NCBI GenBank assembly: GCA_963693315.1
Contig: OY856186.1
Location: forward strand, 76,916,042 to 76,980,041
Direction: 5' to 3'
Length of the DNA stretch: 64,000 nucleotides
Origin: Diogma glabrata
Taxonomy: Eukaryota; Arthropoda; Insecta; Diptera; Cylindrotomidae
The notes under the pieces: model-generated
The model's input: only the letters and a program-made list of their open reading frames with translations
Told to the model about the DNA's origin: nothing
Database searches by the model: none
Translations under genes and position numbers: made by a program
Shown: piece after piece, positions 21,572 to 32,210 of the stretch
How positions within the stretch are numbered: the first letter of the stretch is position 1
Layout: each line of letters begins with the position of its first letter

Positions 21572-22110
21572 ATTGCATTAATAAGTTTGTCAAAAAAATG
21601 TTGTCAAGTGCGTCAAAAGAAAGGTTTTGTATTTATTTTTGTACCCAATTTTTTGGAAAAAAATAAAATTGTTTGAAATTAAATTTTATTATCATTATTG
21701 AGAAATATGGCATTATAAGTTTGTCAAAAAAATGTTGTCAAGTGTGTCAAAAGATTTTTATTTAGTTTTTTACCCAATTTTTTGGAAAAAAATAAAATTG
21801 TTTCTTTGAAATGAAATTTTATTATTATTATTGAGAATTATGGCATTATAAGTTTGTCAAAAAATGTTGTCAAGTGTGTCCAAAGAAAGGTTTTTATTTA
21901 TTTTTTACCCAATTTTTTTAGAAAAAATAAAATTATTAGTTTGTATGACATGGTATTTTATTATTATTATAGAGAATTATGGCATTATAAGTTTTTCAAA
22001 AAATAATGTCAAGTGTGTCAAAAAATGATTTCATTTATTTTCTTAGCCAATTTTTTGGAAAAAAATGTAGCTGTTTTTATGACGTAAATGTAATTTAAAA
22101 TGAAATTGGA
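21572..22110 (+). repeat. Four-copy tandem repeat, about 136-bp unit
   Basis: Units start with a phrase like gcattataagtttgtcaaaa at about 21574, 21710, 21843 and 21982 (spacings about 133-139). Each continues with a tgtcaagtgtgtca block, an acccaattttttggaaaa block and an attttattattattattg block. A weaker copy lies near 21420-21500. There are no spacers of unique sequence and no dyad repeats, so it is not CRISPR-like; it is a minisatellite inside a TE. Confidence 0.85.
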
Positions 22111-22595
22111 CATGGAAATTTTTGAATTTGTTATAGTTTTTGAAATATTTTTGGAATTTTGAAAAAGTTTGTATTTTTGATTTTGTAATAATTTTTGCAA
22201 TATTTTGGGAATTCCGGCAAAAGTTTTAATTTTTGATTTTGTAAGAATTTTTGGAATATTTTTAGAATTTTGAAAAATTTTTAATTTTATAAAATTTTAT
22301 AATTTTCCGGCAACGTATTGATGTTTCGTGTTAGTTTTGTAATAAATTTTTAAACAGAGATAAAAAATACTTGTATTTTAACAAAGAGTTATGTTTGATA
22401 TACATCGCTGCCTAAAACTAAAAACCATGTCCTCATAAAAGTTTTTTGCCGAAAACTATATCAAAATCCTTAATCCAGACCGAAGTCTTGATATCTCAGA
22501 GCTGTGAGATTTCAGCCCCACCATATTTTCTTTTTAAAAATATGAATAAAAAATAATCAGCACTCTAGCTGATCAGTTCGTATATATATGAAACT

Positions 22596-22699
22596 AGCTG
22601 ACCCGGCGAACTTCGTACCGCCTAACAGTCGATTCTTTAAGTTTTAATTTTTTTAAGTACTTATTCTGCTATTCGGGACGCCGGGTCAGCTACTAAGAT
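22596..22699 (-). repeat. Helitron-type terminal region with inverted CTAGCTGACCCGGCG repeats
   Basis: The phrase ctagctgacccggcgaactt at 22602 is answered by its complement cgccgggtcagcta at about 22681-22694, giving an inverted pair about 75 bp apart. It lies just downstream, in the minus-strand sense, of the helicase relic's stop codon, where a Helitron or Helentron 3' end is expected. Function as a terminus is inferred from position and from the similar borders at 21034 and 63893. Confidence 0.6.
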
Positions 22700-22889
22700 G
22701 AAAAAAGAAAAAAGAAAGTTATTAAGTCAACAATTACATTATGTCAAAAAATAAAAATTATAAAACACCTAAAGTTCTTTTAATAGTCACTAAAAATCAC
22801 AATGAAAATTACAATTTCAAATTTCTTACTATGATACCTGCTTATTATATTTCATTTTATTTTCACTTATTCTAAATTAATTTTCATTT

Positions 22890-24730
22890 TTACTGTGGTA
22901 CTTTATGGTACACGATATTTTTTGTTTGATTACCTGGCGCGTAAACAAACAGAGCAGATGGTTTTCCAACACGGGAACAGGCAATTGACATACAATTGAC
23001 CATGCGAGAAACATAGGTTTTCTAGATTAATACCTCAAACACTTAATGACTGCCCTTGAGATTTGTTTTATAGTCATAGCGAAAGCCAGCCGTACTGGAA
23101 ACTGCAGTCGTTTAAACTGGAATGGATAGTTCACGACATCATCTTCATTAGTTGCCGTATCAATTGCCGTATTTATATGTTCTCATTTCGCCAGGAATGT
23201 CATCTTGAATTTTGAAATTTAATTCATTTAAATCAGTGTTTTTGGCAACCAGTATAGCTCGTTTGCTCAACCAATCATGGAATAAGTAATTTTGGGCAAC
23301 ATTTGGAAACACTTTTTGAATGAGTTCAGCTTTTCATTACGTTAACTGACAAAAACTCTTAGGAAAGGTAATGCAACCAGTCAGCACGTCTATAGGAAAT
23401 TTTCCATTACCAATATCAATGAGTTGTTTAGAGAATATGTCTCCAGATTGATCATTTTGCAACATGACACGCATATTCTTGCTTAAATGTAATACCTTGA
23501 CATGTTTCTACGAATTGGACGACTTTAAACATGCATTCAGTTCATCAGCTTGCGTTGAACGTGGAACCACTGGCAATGTTTGCCGATAATCTCCTAATAA
23601 TAAAATCATTGCGCAACCAAATTGGTTTTGGTTGTTCCGTAGATCTTTTAGGGTTCTATCTAAAGTAGGGTTTCTCAAACGGGATCCCGGGATCCCGTTT
23701 TCCCGTGATCCCGGGTGTAAATTTTCATCCCGTTTTCCCGGGATTTCACCCCGGGATCCCGGGTATCCCGCTAATTTTTATTAACATTTTTTTGTACTTT
23801 TTTCAAAGATATTAAAAGTTTTCTCACTCGAAAATCGAGTAGTTTTTAATTCTTTTCCCTCTGTAGTAATTAATTTCGTTCAAAATTAGGAAAATATTTT
23901 TTTGACACATATGGTATCATGGTTTTTTTGTATGGTTTTTTTGACACATATAAACACAACAAATTAAAACCAATCAAACTTAAAATAGGTAGATTTTTCT
24001 GAGAAATCTACCTAAAACTTGCGCTTCATTTCTCTTAATTTATGTTTAATGGTTCTCTTGGACGGATGGTTCAATGGACGTTTCGTCACGAACATTTGGA
24101 CAAAATTGAGTGATGGCGCCATTGACAACCTAGTTTTTTGAAAAATTGTTTAAAAATTAGTATTATGAATTTATTTTTGTTTTTTTTTATTTATTTTTTT
24201 TTTATTTAATTTTTGAAGTTTTTCTAATTAAAAATAATGGAAATATAAAAATCAATAGCGCATTTTTTGTGCTGTTTTAATTTTACACATTTTTCTACCA
24301 CCCAATTAGAAAAATCTAGCATTTTAGCGTTTCCCGGGATTTCCCGGGATCCCGGGAATTGGATATTTTCTGTCCCGGCTTCCCGGGATTTGAATTTCTA
24401 CGGGATATGAGAAACCCTAATCTAAAGCCTCTAAAGTTTTTTTATGCGCCATCGTGTCATCGCCATTCATCCCACACTATTAGTTAACATTGCTGCAAAA
24501 CCTTTGCCATTGCAGAATTTTTGGATATGTTGCAGGTTGGAGTTTCGTTTCTTTGCATATACAATGGCAATTTTCGAGCTGAATAGGCTGTTCGACCGCC
24601 TTCAAGCAAAGTTGCTGCAATGCCTGACGAAGCAAGAGCAAGATCATTTTCATTTTTTGAGCGAATTATTGCCAATATTAATAGTCCAGGATCCATGGTA
24701 CATTTTTGCACTTGATTACTATCAAGCTAA
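22890..24730 (-). pseudogene. Helitron-type PIF1-like helicase, C-terminal relic
   Basis: Minus-strand translation gives, in order, ASSGIAATLLEGGRTAYSAR (about 24590-24660), LPLYMQRNETPTCNISKNSA, MAHKKTLEAL (about 24425-24455), then past the inserted MITE LLLGDYRQTLPVVPRSTQAD, NACLKSS, LSKNMRV, FPVRLAFAMTI (about 23060-23100) and YVSRMVNCMSIACSRVGKPS (about 22975-23030), ending NIVYHKVPQ and a stop at 22890-22892. These are the ordered motifs of the PIF1/RecD-like helicase of eukaryotic Helitrons, which unwinds DNA during rolling-circle transposition. The Rep domain and Walker A are absent, and several stops and shifts are present. Confidence 0.9.
23666..24419. mobile_element. hAT MITE inserted in helicase relic
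   Basis: The 754-bp element has ends TAGGGTTTCTCA and TGAGAAACCCTA and a perfect 8-bp target duplication, ATCTAAAG, at 23658-23665 and 24420-24427. This is diagnostic of hAT-type integration. Removing it rejoins helicase coding sequence exactly. Its subterminal regions consist of repeated, self-complementary gggatcccggg phrases. No transposase is encoded. Confidence 0.93.
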
Positions 24731-25628
24731 TTTTCCGTGAGTAGCTTCATTTTGATGAGACGCCCAACAACTTCCTGTACGAAACTCGATTGTGGTAGCT
24801 AACAGAGGTAGCAAGGATACAATATGTCGATTTGATGATTCTCAAATATTTATTACTAACTGGATTTTTTTATTAAATCTCAAGATAATTATCTGAATTA
24901 TTCGAAAAAATATTTGTCCTACAAAATCTATGGTTTGATCAAAGAGTCCCCTCCTTCCAACATGTATCGATAACAAGGTCATCATAAATGATTACTAACC
25001 AGCTGATTTTTTTTCTGCTTAGTTAATTTGTATATCATTCAACAGTTATATTGTCCTACAAATTGCGTGGTACGTTATCAATTGTTCATCATCTTTTTCA
25101 CCAAAAATTTCAAAATATTTGACATATTTGGAATTACAATATGTGTCACAACAACCCATAAAAACCTTTTCAGACCTAGGTTCCACAACATCATGCTTTT
25201 TAAGACGTTGATGAACGCAAATTTTTTTTTGTTTTTTATATTCTTCTTAAAGAATGGAAAACTAAATAATAAATCCTTTCACATAATAATGTACGACTTA
25301 GGGCAATATTTCATGACAGAATGGAGGAAACAAAAATAAAATACTTTTTTTTTTCAAGTTTGCAGGAACAAAGCTAAAATTGGCTTACTAATTATCCTAG
25401 TGCTAGAAGCATATACCAAGATCATGTAACGCATTGTTTACCTCAATTTAGCATATATAATAGTTATATGGAAGTTCATTTCTTCGAGCAAAACAAAATT
25501 TAAAAAATAAAAAAAATTCGTCCATCAACACCTGAGAAGCATGTCAAAGAATATTCCATAACTAAGAATAAGGGTGCTATCGTGCATTGAAATCCGCCAG
25601 CACCCCTAAAATATCACTTATCCCCTTA
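24731..25628. other. No gene; contains dispersed repeat B
   Basis: At 25118-25230 a phrase gacatatttggaattacaat followed by atgtgtcacaacaaccca and gacctaggttccacaacatc recurs at 37216-37330 and, inverted, at about 48440-48490. The rest is AT-rich without coding signal. On the minus strand, LINE target sequence follows the poly-A tail near 25628. Confidence 0.6.
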
Positions 25629-25800
25629 TTTTTTTTTTTTTTTTTATTAATAAGTTAGATGTTTAGCACACTAAATATGAAATATTCATTATTTAGACTC
25701 TTTGAATATCCGAAGATACCATGTCAACTATAAAGGAAGGAGATGAGGAAAATGGAAGGAATGGGGATATAGGGATAACTATACTAATTTTTTCAAATGA

Positions 25801-26282
25801 TGATGGACATTTTATTTAAATGCCTGAGGGGAAAATTCATCGGGAAATACAGAGGAAGGCAATGAGTTCCATAATTTGGCCACTTTATTAAAATAGTCGT
25901 TTTGGAAGGACACAGTTCTACAACGAGGTATTTGTACAACAAATGGATGGGATAACTCGGCAGCTCTTGTTTGACGATTATACTGCGCACACGGTGGAAG
26001 GATATTTTGAATTTCCTTAGAGGAGAATTCGCTAAAGTTATATTTATAGTAGATTGACAATTCAGCCACATTTCTTCTGTGCTGAAGTGAATCAAGCTGG
26101 TCCGTTAGTTCGGTATTACCAATCAACCGTATTGCTTTTCTCTGTACAGAGTTTAGACAATTTATTTTTGACTGACAAGCACCTCCCCAAACATGACAGC
26201 AGTACTCCATACATGGACGAATAAAGGACTTGAAGATTAGCAAAATTTGCTCGGGATTGAAATACTTTTTACATCGACTCAA
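25801..26282 (-). pseudogene. LINE ORF2 C-terminal domain
   Basis: An open stretch of 156 codons contains FIRPCMEYCCHVWGG, CLNSVQRKAIRLIGN and LWNSLPSSVF, a C-terminal block shared by many insect LINEs with CR1/Jockey-like RTs. Its function is not well defined. A one-step frame change at about 26283-26290 separates it from the RT domain. It ends about 170 bp before the poly-A tail. Confidence 0.87.
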
Positions 26283-26289
26283 GAATCCT

Positions 26290-27330
26290 AATTTTGCATT
26301 GCAGATTTAGCGAGGTTGAACACATGTTTATTCCATTTCAGGTTATTTTTAATATCCACTCCAAGAAGTCTAACTGATTCAACCTCACGCAGTTCCTCAT
26401 GGTTTATTTTAATAGGAAAATTTTTATGTCGCTCTATTCGTGAAAGACGGCATAATTTGGTTTTGGTTGGATTAAATGAAACAAGATTACAATCTCCCCA
26501 TTCCATTATACGCTCCAGATCTTTGTTGATGGAATCAATTAGCAGCTCTCTATCAGTGGTAACTTCAGTATGAGATCGAAATTTAGGAGATGCATGTGAT
26601 GCATGTAATGTGCTGTCATCAGCAAAACTTTGGATTGGGTGCACTGTGGAAATAAGTAAGTCATTAATGTATAGAAGAAACAAGGTTGGTGAGAGTGCAG
26701 AACCTTGGGGAACCCCAGAATTGGTTGTGAAAATATTGGATGTGATACCATCTAAATTAACATGAAATTGGCGACCTGTAAGAAAACTATGAATCTATGA
26801 GACAGTAAGATGGTCTATGCCATAAGATTTTAATTTAGCTATAAGATTTTTATGCCAAATGCCTTAGAAATGTCAAGTGAAATACTGAATGTTTTACCGT
26901 GGTTTTCCAGCGATTTGTTCCAGAGATGGGATACGTAGGCTAACAGATCACCTGTTGCATGACTTCTACGAAAACCATACTGCTTATCATCAATAATTCG
27001 CGACATTTCCAAATAATCTATTAAATTGTAGTTAACATATTTTTCAAATATTTTAGCTAAAACCGACAGAATTGCAATTGGTCTATAATTGTTAGGGTCT
27101 ATCTTACTGCCTTTCTTTGATATGGGTTGAACGCTGGCCAGCTTCCAAGAATCGGGAAATATTACGGTTTTTTAGGATAAATAGAAAATGTTTGTTAAAA
27201 TTGGAGCTAGTTGTCTAGCAAAGTTTTTAAGAATGAGGGCTGGAATACCGTCGAGGCCAGCGGATTTGTTAATATTGATAGAAAGAAGCATTTTCCGTAC
27301 AATATTGCAACGAAAAATAATTGGTTTCAT
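26290..27330 (-). pseudogene. LINE reverse transcriptase (broken)
   Basis: RT landmarks in order on the minus strand are SAGLDGIPALILKNFA (about 27210-27260), SWKLASVQPISKKGSKIDPN, NYRPIAILSVLAKIFEKYVN, KQYGFRRSHATGDLL (about 26950-26990), SISLDISKAF (first catalytic Asp), SGVPQGSALSPTLFLLYIND (about 26660-26720) and FADDST, in place of YxDD (about 26605-26625). Stops or shifts occur near 27170, 26855 and 26800. The enzyme nicks target DNA and copies its own RNA there; this copy is dead. Confidence 0.9.
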
Positions 27331-27335
27331 TTTCG

Positions 27336-28043
27336 TTACAACTGGGGGAATGAGTGTTGGAGAATGGGGGGTTCAACTATGTTTGAGTTTTCTTCGAAAA
27401 TACGACCCAAAAGATCCGCTTTCTTTTTCGAGTCGCTCACGGGAATGTCATTCAGAACTAAGGTTGGAATAGAGGATCGAGTAAAATTGCTCTGGACTGA
27501 TTTAACTGCCTGAAAGAAACTACGTGAGCCAGATGGGTGCTCGGCGAATTTCTTTGCTTTCTTCTGGATAAACGCGTCTTTGTCCAAGTCTATTTTGAAT
27601 TTACTAATATTTCTGGCTTTCTTATAGGCGTTATGGGTTTCAGGTGTTTTATTTGCGTTATACGTCTTGAATGCTTTGCGTTTATTCCTCACTGCCTCAT
27701 CAACATCCCGTGTGAACCAAGGCTCAGTTTTAGGAGTGATTAATCGATTTGGGATAAACCGCCGCATTCCTTCTTTTATGATTTCAGAAATTCTTATTAC
27801 CGATGTGCTAGGATCTTGATCAACACAACAAATAGTTTTCCAAGGTGTTTCATCATAAAAGTTTCTCAGTCCCTCCCAGTCAGCGCGTTTATAGTTCCAA
27901 ACCCGACGAGGATTTGCTTTAATTTGTGTCGGTGATGTAAATTGCACTATTGCTGATATTAGTAAATGGTCCGATGTTCCGAGGGGTTGTTCAACTTTTG
28001 TTTTCGTAGTATTTGGTTCGTTTGTCAAAAACAGATCCAGCAA
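27336..28043 (-). pseudogene. LINE ORF2: endonuclease end and linker
   Basis: A 235-codon open stretch starts MLDLFLTNEPNTTKTKVEQP and has SDHLLI, the end of the EEP endonuclease. A basic linker follows with WNYKRADW, EPWFTRDVDEAVRNKRKAFK and GSRSFFQAVKSVQ, the usual bridge to RT in CR1/Jockey-type elements. It is the longest intact piece of this LINE. The upstream endonuclease with the GDFN segment is absent here but visible in the related fragment at 17653-18297. The frame is lost at about 27336-27345, before RT. Confidence 0.88.
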
Positions 28044-28068
28044 ATTATTGTTATGATGTGAATTGTCT

Positions 28069-29177
28069 GTCTTATATCAGTGACATCTTACTGCCATTGC
28101 CAGTGGTATACGATATTTCACGTTAACTGATTTACCAATAACAGGTACTAAGTACGTGCGGTTGTCACACCCATAGATCCAAAATTTTAAATTTTACATA
28201 TGTTCCCGAATATATATTAAATTCATTGGTATTAATGCATTGTTACCGTTTGCAAATCACTATTGCAAACGTGTTGCCGGCTAAGTGCCACCATTTTTAA
28301 TTAGTTTGTTCATCATGATTGCTATCCGCGTTTGATTATACATAAGCTATGCTTCTTTGTATAGTATTAGTGCGAATTCCATTTCGTAACTTTGAGCTTT
28401 AAATCGATATAATCGATATCATCAACTATCTTCACTTAGTTTTAGAAACATGTATTACATACAATTGCAAACCATCAACATATTTGGTGTAGATAAAGAA
28501 AAATTTAAGATCATGATGTGTTAAATTCCAATATATATAATTTTGATTTTTGATATATAAATGTAATTGTTTGTCAGATTATATTATGCGCGTTCCATTG
28601 AAAATCAAACTTACTCAAATTTGCTTTGATCTACTCTACCTCGAACAAGCTGTGTAGTTGAAAAGCAGTTTATTTGTCGATTTTATTTAAATCGTTTATA
28701 AACTTATTTTGGTATTTTTAATAATAAAATTGAACAGTCAGATCTAAACATCAGCCCAAAATAAAAAATTTCGAGAATAATAAAATTGGATGGCTATATT
28801 TGAAAATTTTTCCAATTTTCGGCGTTCCATTGGTGATCTACTCAAAAGCTGCTTTGAGCAGCTATTTCATTCCAAACGAACGCATGTATTTTCATTTTTC
28901 AATTTCATAAAATTATGTTCAATGTAAAAAACATTGATCAAAGCGACCTAAGGGTATAAAACGATATTTAAATAAAAACTCAATTAAAATAATTACCAAA
29001 ATTTTGGCCAAACCCTTTAATATAACTCTAAGGGCCCTGGGGCTCCGTTTTTAAAAGAAAAATTTGCCGGTTACCTATGCGCAAGTGTAGACAACAACTT
29101 CCCAAAGTTTCATGATGATCCGATGAATGGTGTATTAATGCATAAACGACAAACATGCATACTTTCAATTTTATATA
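28069..29177. other. Unassigned part of the nested block
   Basis: No coding family recognised. At about 29095-29160 the phrase caaagtttcatgatgatccg and what follows resembles repeats near 32620, of the kind found in dispersed insect TEs. The rest is AT-rich. Confidence 0.5.
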
Positions 29178-30449
29178 TATCACGGTTCGCCTACCATGAG
29201 TTTAAATAAAAAGTCAACCAACATGAAATATTTTTTCATAGCAGTCTTCTTTGGGTCGAATAGAACAAAACTCAACCGTTTTTGAAATCGGTTGCCGGGG
29301 GGGGATTTCGAGATATCTCGCAAAAACGGATTTTTGACCAATTTTACCTCGATTTCATAATCTATATCACGCAGGGATGGCAGCGATTTCTCCTAACCGG
29401 TTTTATCCACTGGATTTAATCCGGGTGGCTAATTCATTTTATCCTGGATTTTAGCCGGATAAAATTAATTCATACAATTTTATTATCCAAAAAATGAAAG
29501 ATTTTTTTTTTCTTATTGTGATTTCTCAGGAAGTGATTATGACAAACAGATACATTTTATAATTGATCTCAAATATACTAAATTGTTATGCAATTGATAT
29601 GCAAGATAGATAATCTAGATTCTAGACTCGAAAAAGATCTAATTTATTAGAGGATAAAAAACTATATGAATAAATGGTGCTGTGTGCTTTTCGAATATGA
29701 CAAAAAAAATCTTTTTTTTATACAAAAACAAATTAACCGGCTCTTTTAATATTATCCGGATAAAACCGGATTTTATCCACCTGGAGAGGTCAAAATGAAA
29801 AAAGCCGGCTTTTTAACCATCCCTGATATCACGGTTCGCCTATCATGAGTTTAAATAAAAAGTCAACCAACATGAAATATTTTTTCATAGCAGTCTTCTT
29901 TGAGTCGAATAGAACAAAATTCAACCGTTTTTGAAATCGGTTGCCGGTAGGATTTCGAGATATCTCGCAAAAACGCATTTTTGACTGATTTTACCTCGAT
30001 TTCGCAACTTAGGCTAAAATTTTTTTTTGTGAAATTGCCCGAATTTCACTTGAAAAGTTAAAACGAATTACATTAGGACTGCCGAACGCCCCAAACGTTT
30101 CAAAATGCCCAAATGTCCCATTCAAAAATTTCAAAAAAAAATTAAAATATCGTTTTTTTCTACTTTTTATACCAATTTTTTTCAGTCCTAATTCGTTTTA
30201 AGTTTTCCAGAGAAATTTGGGCAATTTCACAAAAAAAAATTTTAGCCTAAGTTGCGAAATCGAGGTAAAATCGGTCAAAAATCCGTTTTTGCGAGATATC
30301 TCAAAATCCTACCGGCAACCGATTTCAAAAACGGTTGAATTTTGTTCTATTCGACTCAAAGAAGACTGCTATGAAAAAATATTGCATGTTGGTTGACTTT
30401 TTATTTAAACTCATGATAGGCGAACCGTGATATAGATTATGAAATCGAT
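29178..30449. repeat. Fold-back repeat cluster: three copies of one arm
   Basis: A unit of about 190-280 bp beginning atatcacggttcgcct and containing agtcaaccaacatgaaat, ttcaaaaacggttga (or its complement) and gagatatctcgcaaaaacg occurs three times: direct at 29178-29371, direct at 29826-30100 and inverted at 30165-30449. The second and third form a hairpin of about 620 bp (29826-30449) with a central spacer of about 70 bp. The flanks also mirror each other (cgatttcataatctat and atagattatgaaatcg). A hAT MITE separates copies one and two. Confidence 0.88.
29372..29825 (+). mobile_element. hAT MITE CAGGGATGG, copy 1
   Basis: The 454-bp element runs from CAGGGATGGCAGCGATT to TTTAACCATCCCTG. It has a perfect 8-bp target duplication, ATATCACG, at 29364-29371 and 29826-29833. 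It is nearly the same as 40266-40738. Subterminal phrases such as ggataaaaccggattttatc are repeated and inverted. No ORF. Confidence 0.93.
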
Positions 30450-30625
30450 TTGTATTTAATTTATTTAAATTTGCCTATGATAATATTTTATAGTTTTTAA
30501 TGGTCCAGTCACGTCGGCCAGTACTCTGCTAGTGATGAAATACTGGTCATCATTATTGGTCCGTTACTGGCCCCACTATTCAACCTTGTATGGGTTATTG
30601 CTGTTTTTTTCTCTGACCTATGATT
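30450..30625. mobile_element. CAAGGTTGGC element copy 1, resumed second arm
   Basis: The sequence ttgtatttaatttatttaaatttgcctatgat and then gccagtactctgctagtgat-type phrases matches 42998-43150 of the complete copy. The join with 21033 is collinear when the intervening 9.4 kb is removed. After about 30625 the similarity ends without the expected GCCAACCTTG terminus, so the far end is deleted or further interrupted. Confidence 0.75.
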
Positions 30626-31444
30626 TTCTCGATAAAACCGTTTGTTAATGAATCACAAATTTGCAATCGGATGTAATTTATACACATTCAAACAATCTTT
30701 TTGTTGAATCAATTTGTTCTTATTGAATAATTAGAATTTTATTTCATTTCTAATAAAGAATTAATCACTATGCTTAACATTTATTTCATATATTTCTTCC
30801 GGAAAATAATATACATAATTGCAATCAAATCTAATCTTTGTTTGTGATTTGATTACTTAAAAACTTGGATTACTATAAAAACATCAAACAAGCAATTTTT
30901 ATTTTGATATGGAAATTTATGCTTATCAATGATTTGTTTACCATAAATAAATGCCCTTAAATTGTCGCGATATCATATTTAAAAAGAGATGAATGAATTG
31001 AAGTAATGGCTATCTATCTGTAATTATAAAAAACTTTATTTCTTTGAAAGACCGCTGATAATTAGCAATTGCAACTAAAGTTTTTAAACGAAGATAGTTA
31101 TCAGATGAAAAAATATTGCGACGCTAATGCATACATAGGCTAACTTCACCACAGCTCTGGGAACAAAATGTTCTGGATATATAGTGAGTTGATATTCATC
31201 AAATACTTCAATTAATGGCTAGCGAATGTTATAGATTTCGCGTATAAAAACTGCAGTATCCCAACAGACATAAATTCTGTCGTACGAATAAAAAAAGTAA
31301 AAAAGTTTACCGGAAGTGACAAACCGGAAGTTGGAATGCGGAACTGTTGCAAATCATGCTCTTAGCATATATACCCAGTTCAAAATTAATTACCAGGAGC
31401 TGATGTTATTGAAGTTTCAAACAAACAGATGCTTCGGATGCTTA
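30626..31444. other. No gene; dispersed repeat C start
   Basis: Mostly featureless AT-rich DNA. From about 31306 an accggaagtgacaaaccggaagttgg phrase appears that recurs at about 33000 as repeat C. Confidence 0.55.
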
Positions 31445-32210
31445 ACAAATTTCAAATTTTTGGAATCTTTTTTATCAATTTGTTTTAAAAATAGACCTCT
31501 GCAGCTAGAGATTCCTGAGTGAGCGGCTCCAACAAAAAAGTTTGCAAAAAAAATTTTTTTTTGAAACAACCGGCACTCTCACGGTCGCATTTGTAAAGCC
31601 AGATCAAAAAACCTTTTCTAAAAATGTGTGTTTTATGAATATCTTGGACGAGCTCGTAAATCAGCCAAATCCGACACATGGTTAAGAAACTAGAGGCTTT
31701 ATATTAGAAAAAAAAAGTCTGTTTTTTAGATCCGTTATAACGGTCGTTTGGATATTAATTTTTTTTTAAACTTAATAAATTTAGAATCTTTGAAACGTTT
31801 TTAATCAATTTCTTTCAAAAATGGACCTCTGCAGTTGGAGGATTCTGAGTGAGCAGCCCCAACAAAAAAGCTTGTAAAACACAAAATGCGTTTGAATCAA
31901 CCGGCACTCTTACGGTCGCATTTGTGGAGCCAGATCTAAAAACCTTTCTTAAAATGTGTGGTTTATTAATATCTTGGACAAGTTCGTAAATCAGAAAAAT
32001 CTGACACATGGTTAAGGAACTAGAGGCTTTATACGAGAAAAAAAATTGGTTTTTTAAATCCGTTATAACGGCCGTATGGATACTAATATTTTTAAAAACT
32101 TCATAAATTTAGAATCTTTGGAAACATTTTAATCCGTTTCTTATAAATATGAACCTCTGCAGAGGTTTTTGACTTGTTGGCTTCAACAAAAAAGTTTGCA
32201 ACAATCCATA
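31445..32210 (+). repeat. Tandem repeat, about 330-bp unit, 2.3 copies
   Basis: Units begin at about 31450, 31780 and 32106. Each carries gacctctgcag (or gaacctctgcag), caacaaaaaagtttgc (or a variant), and, in the first two, ccggcactct-acggtcgcat, tcttggac, aatc-gacacatggttaag and ccgttataacgg. The third is truncated after about 100 bp. The perfect palindrome ccgttataacgg is retained in both full copies. Confidence 0.88.

Larger units (their letters stand above)
25629..28068 (-). mobile_element. LINE (non-LTR retrotransposon), 5' truncated, with poly-A tail
   Basis: The minus strand carries endonuclease C-terminal sequence, RT and C-terminal domain in order and ends in a run of about 17-19 A (+ strand T run near 25629-25647). 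It starts abruptly near 28068 within the endonuclease domain, the 5' truncation expected of target-primed reverse transcription. Flanking target duplications are not evident. The clade is uncertain: CR1/Jockey-like by the RT motifs. Confidence 0.92.

Noticed and set aside
21572..22110. CRISPR-like array
   Set aside because: Units are contiguous and diverged, about 136 bp, without unique spacers; eukaryotic minisatellite instead.
24444..24740. 98-codon + strand ORF
   Set aside because: Antisense to the helicase relic, whose motifs are unmistakable on the minus strand.
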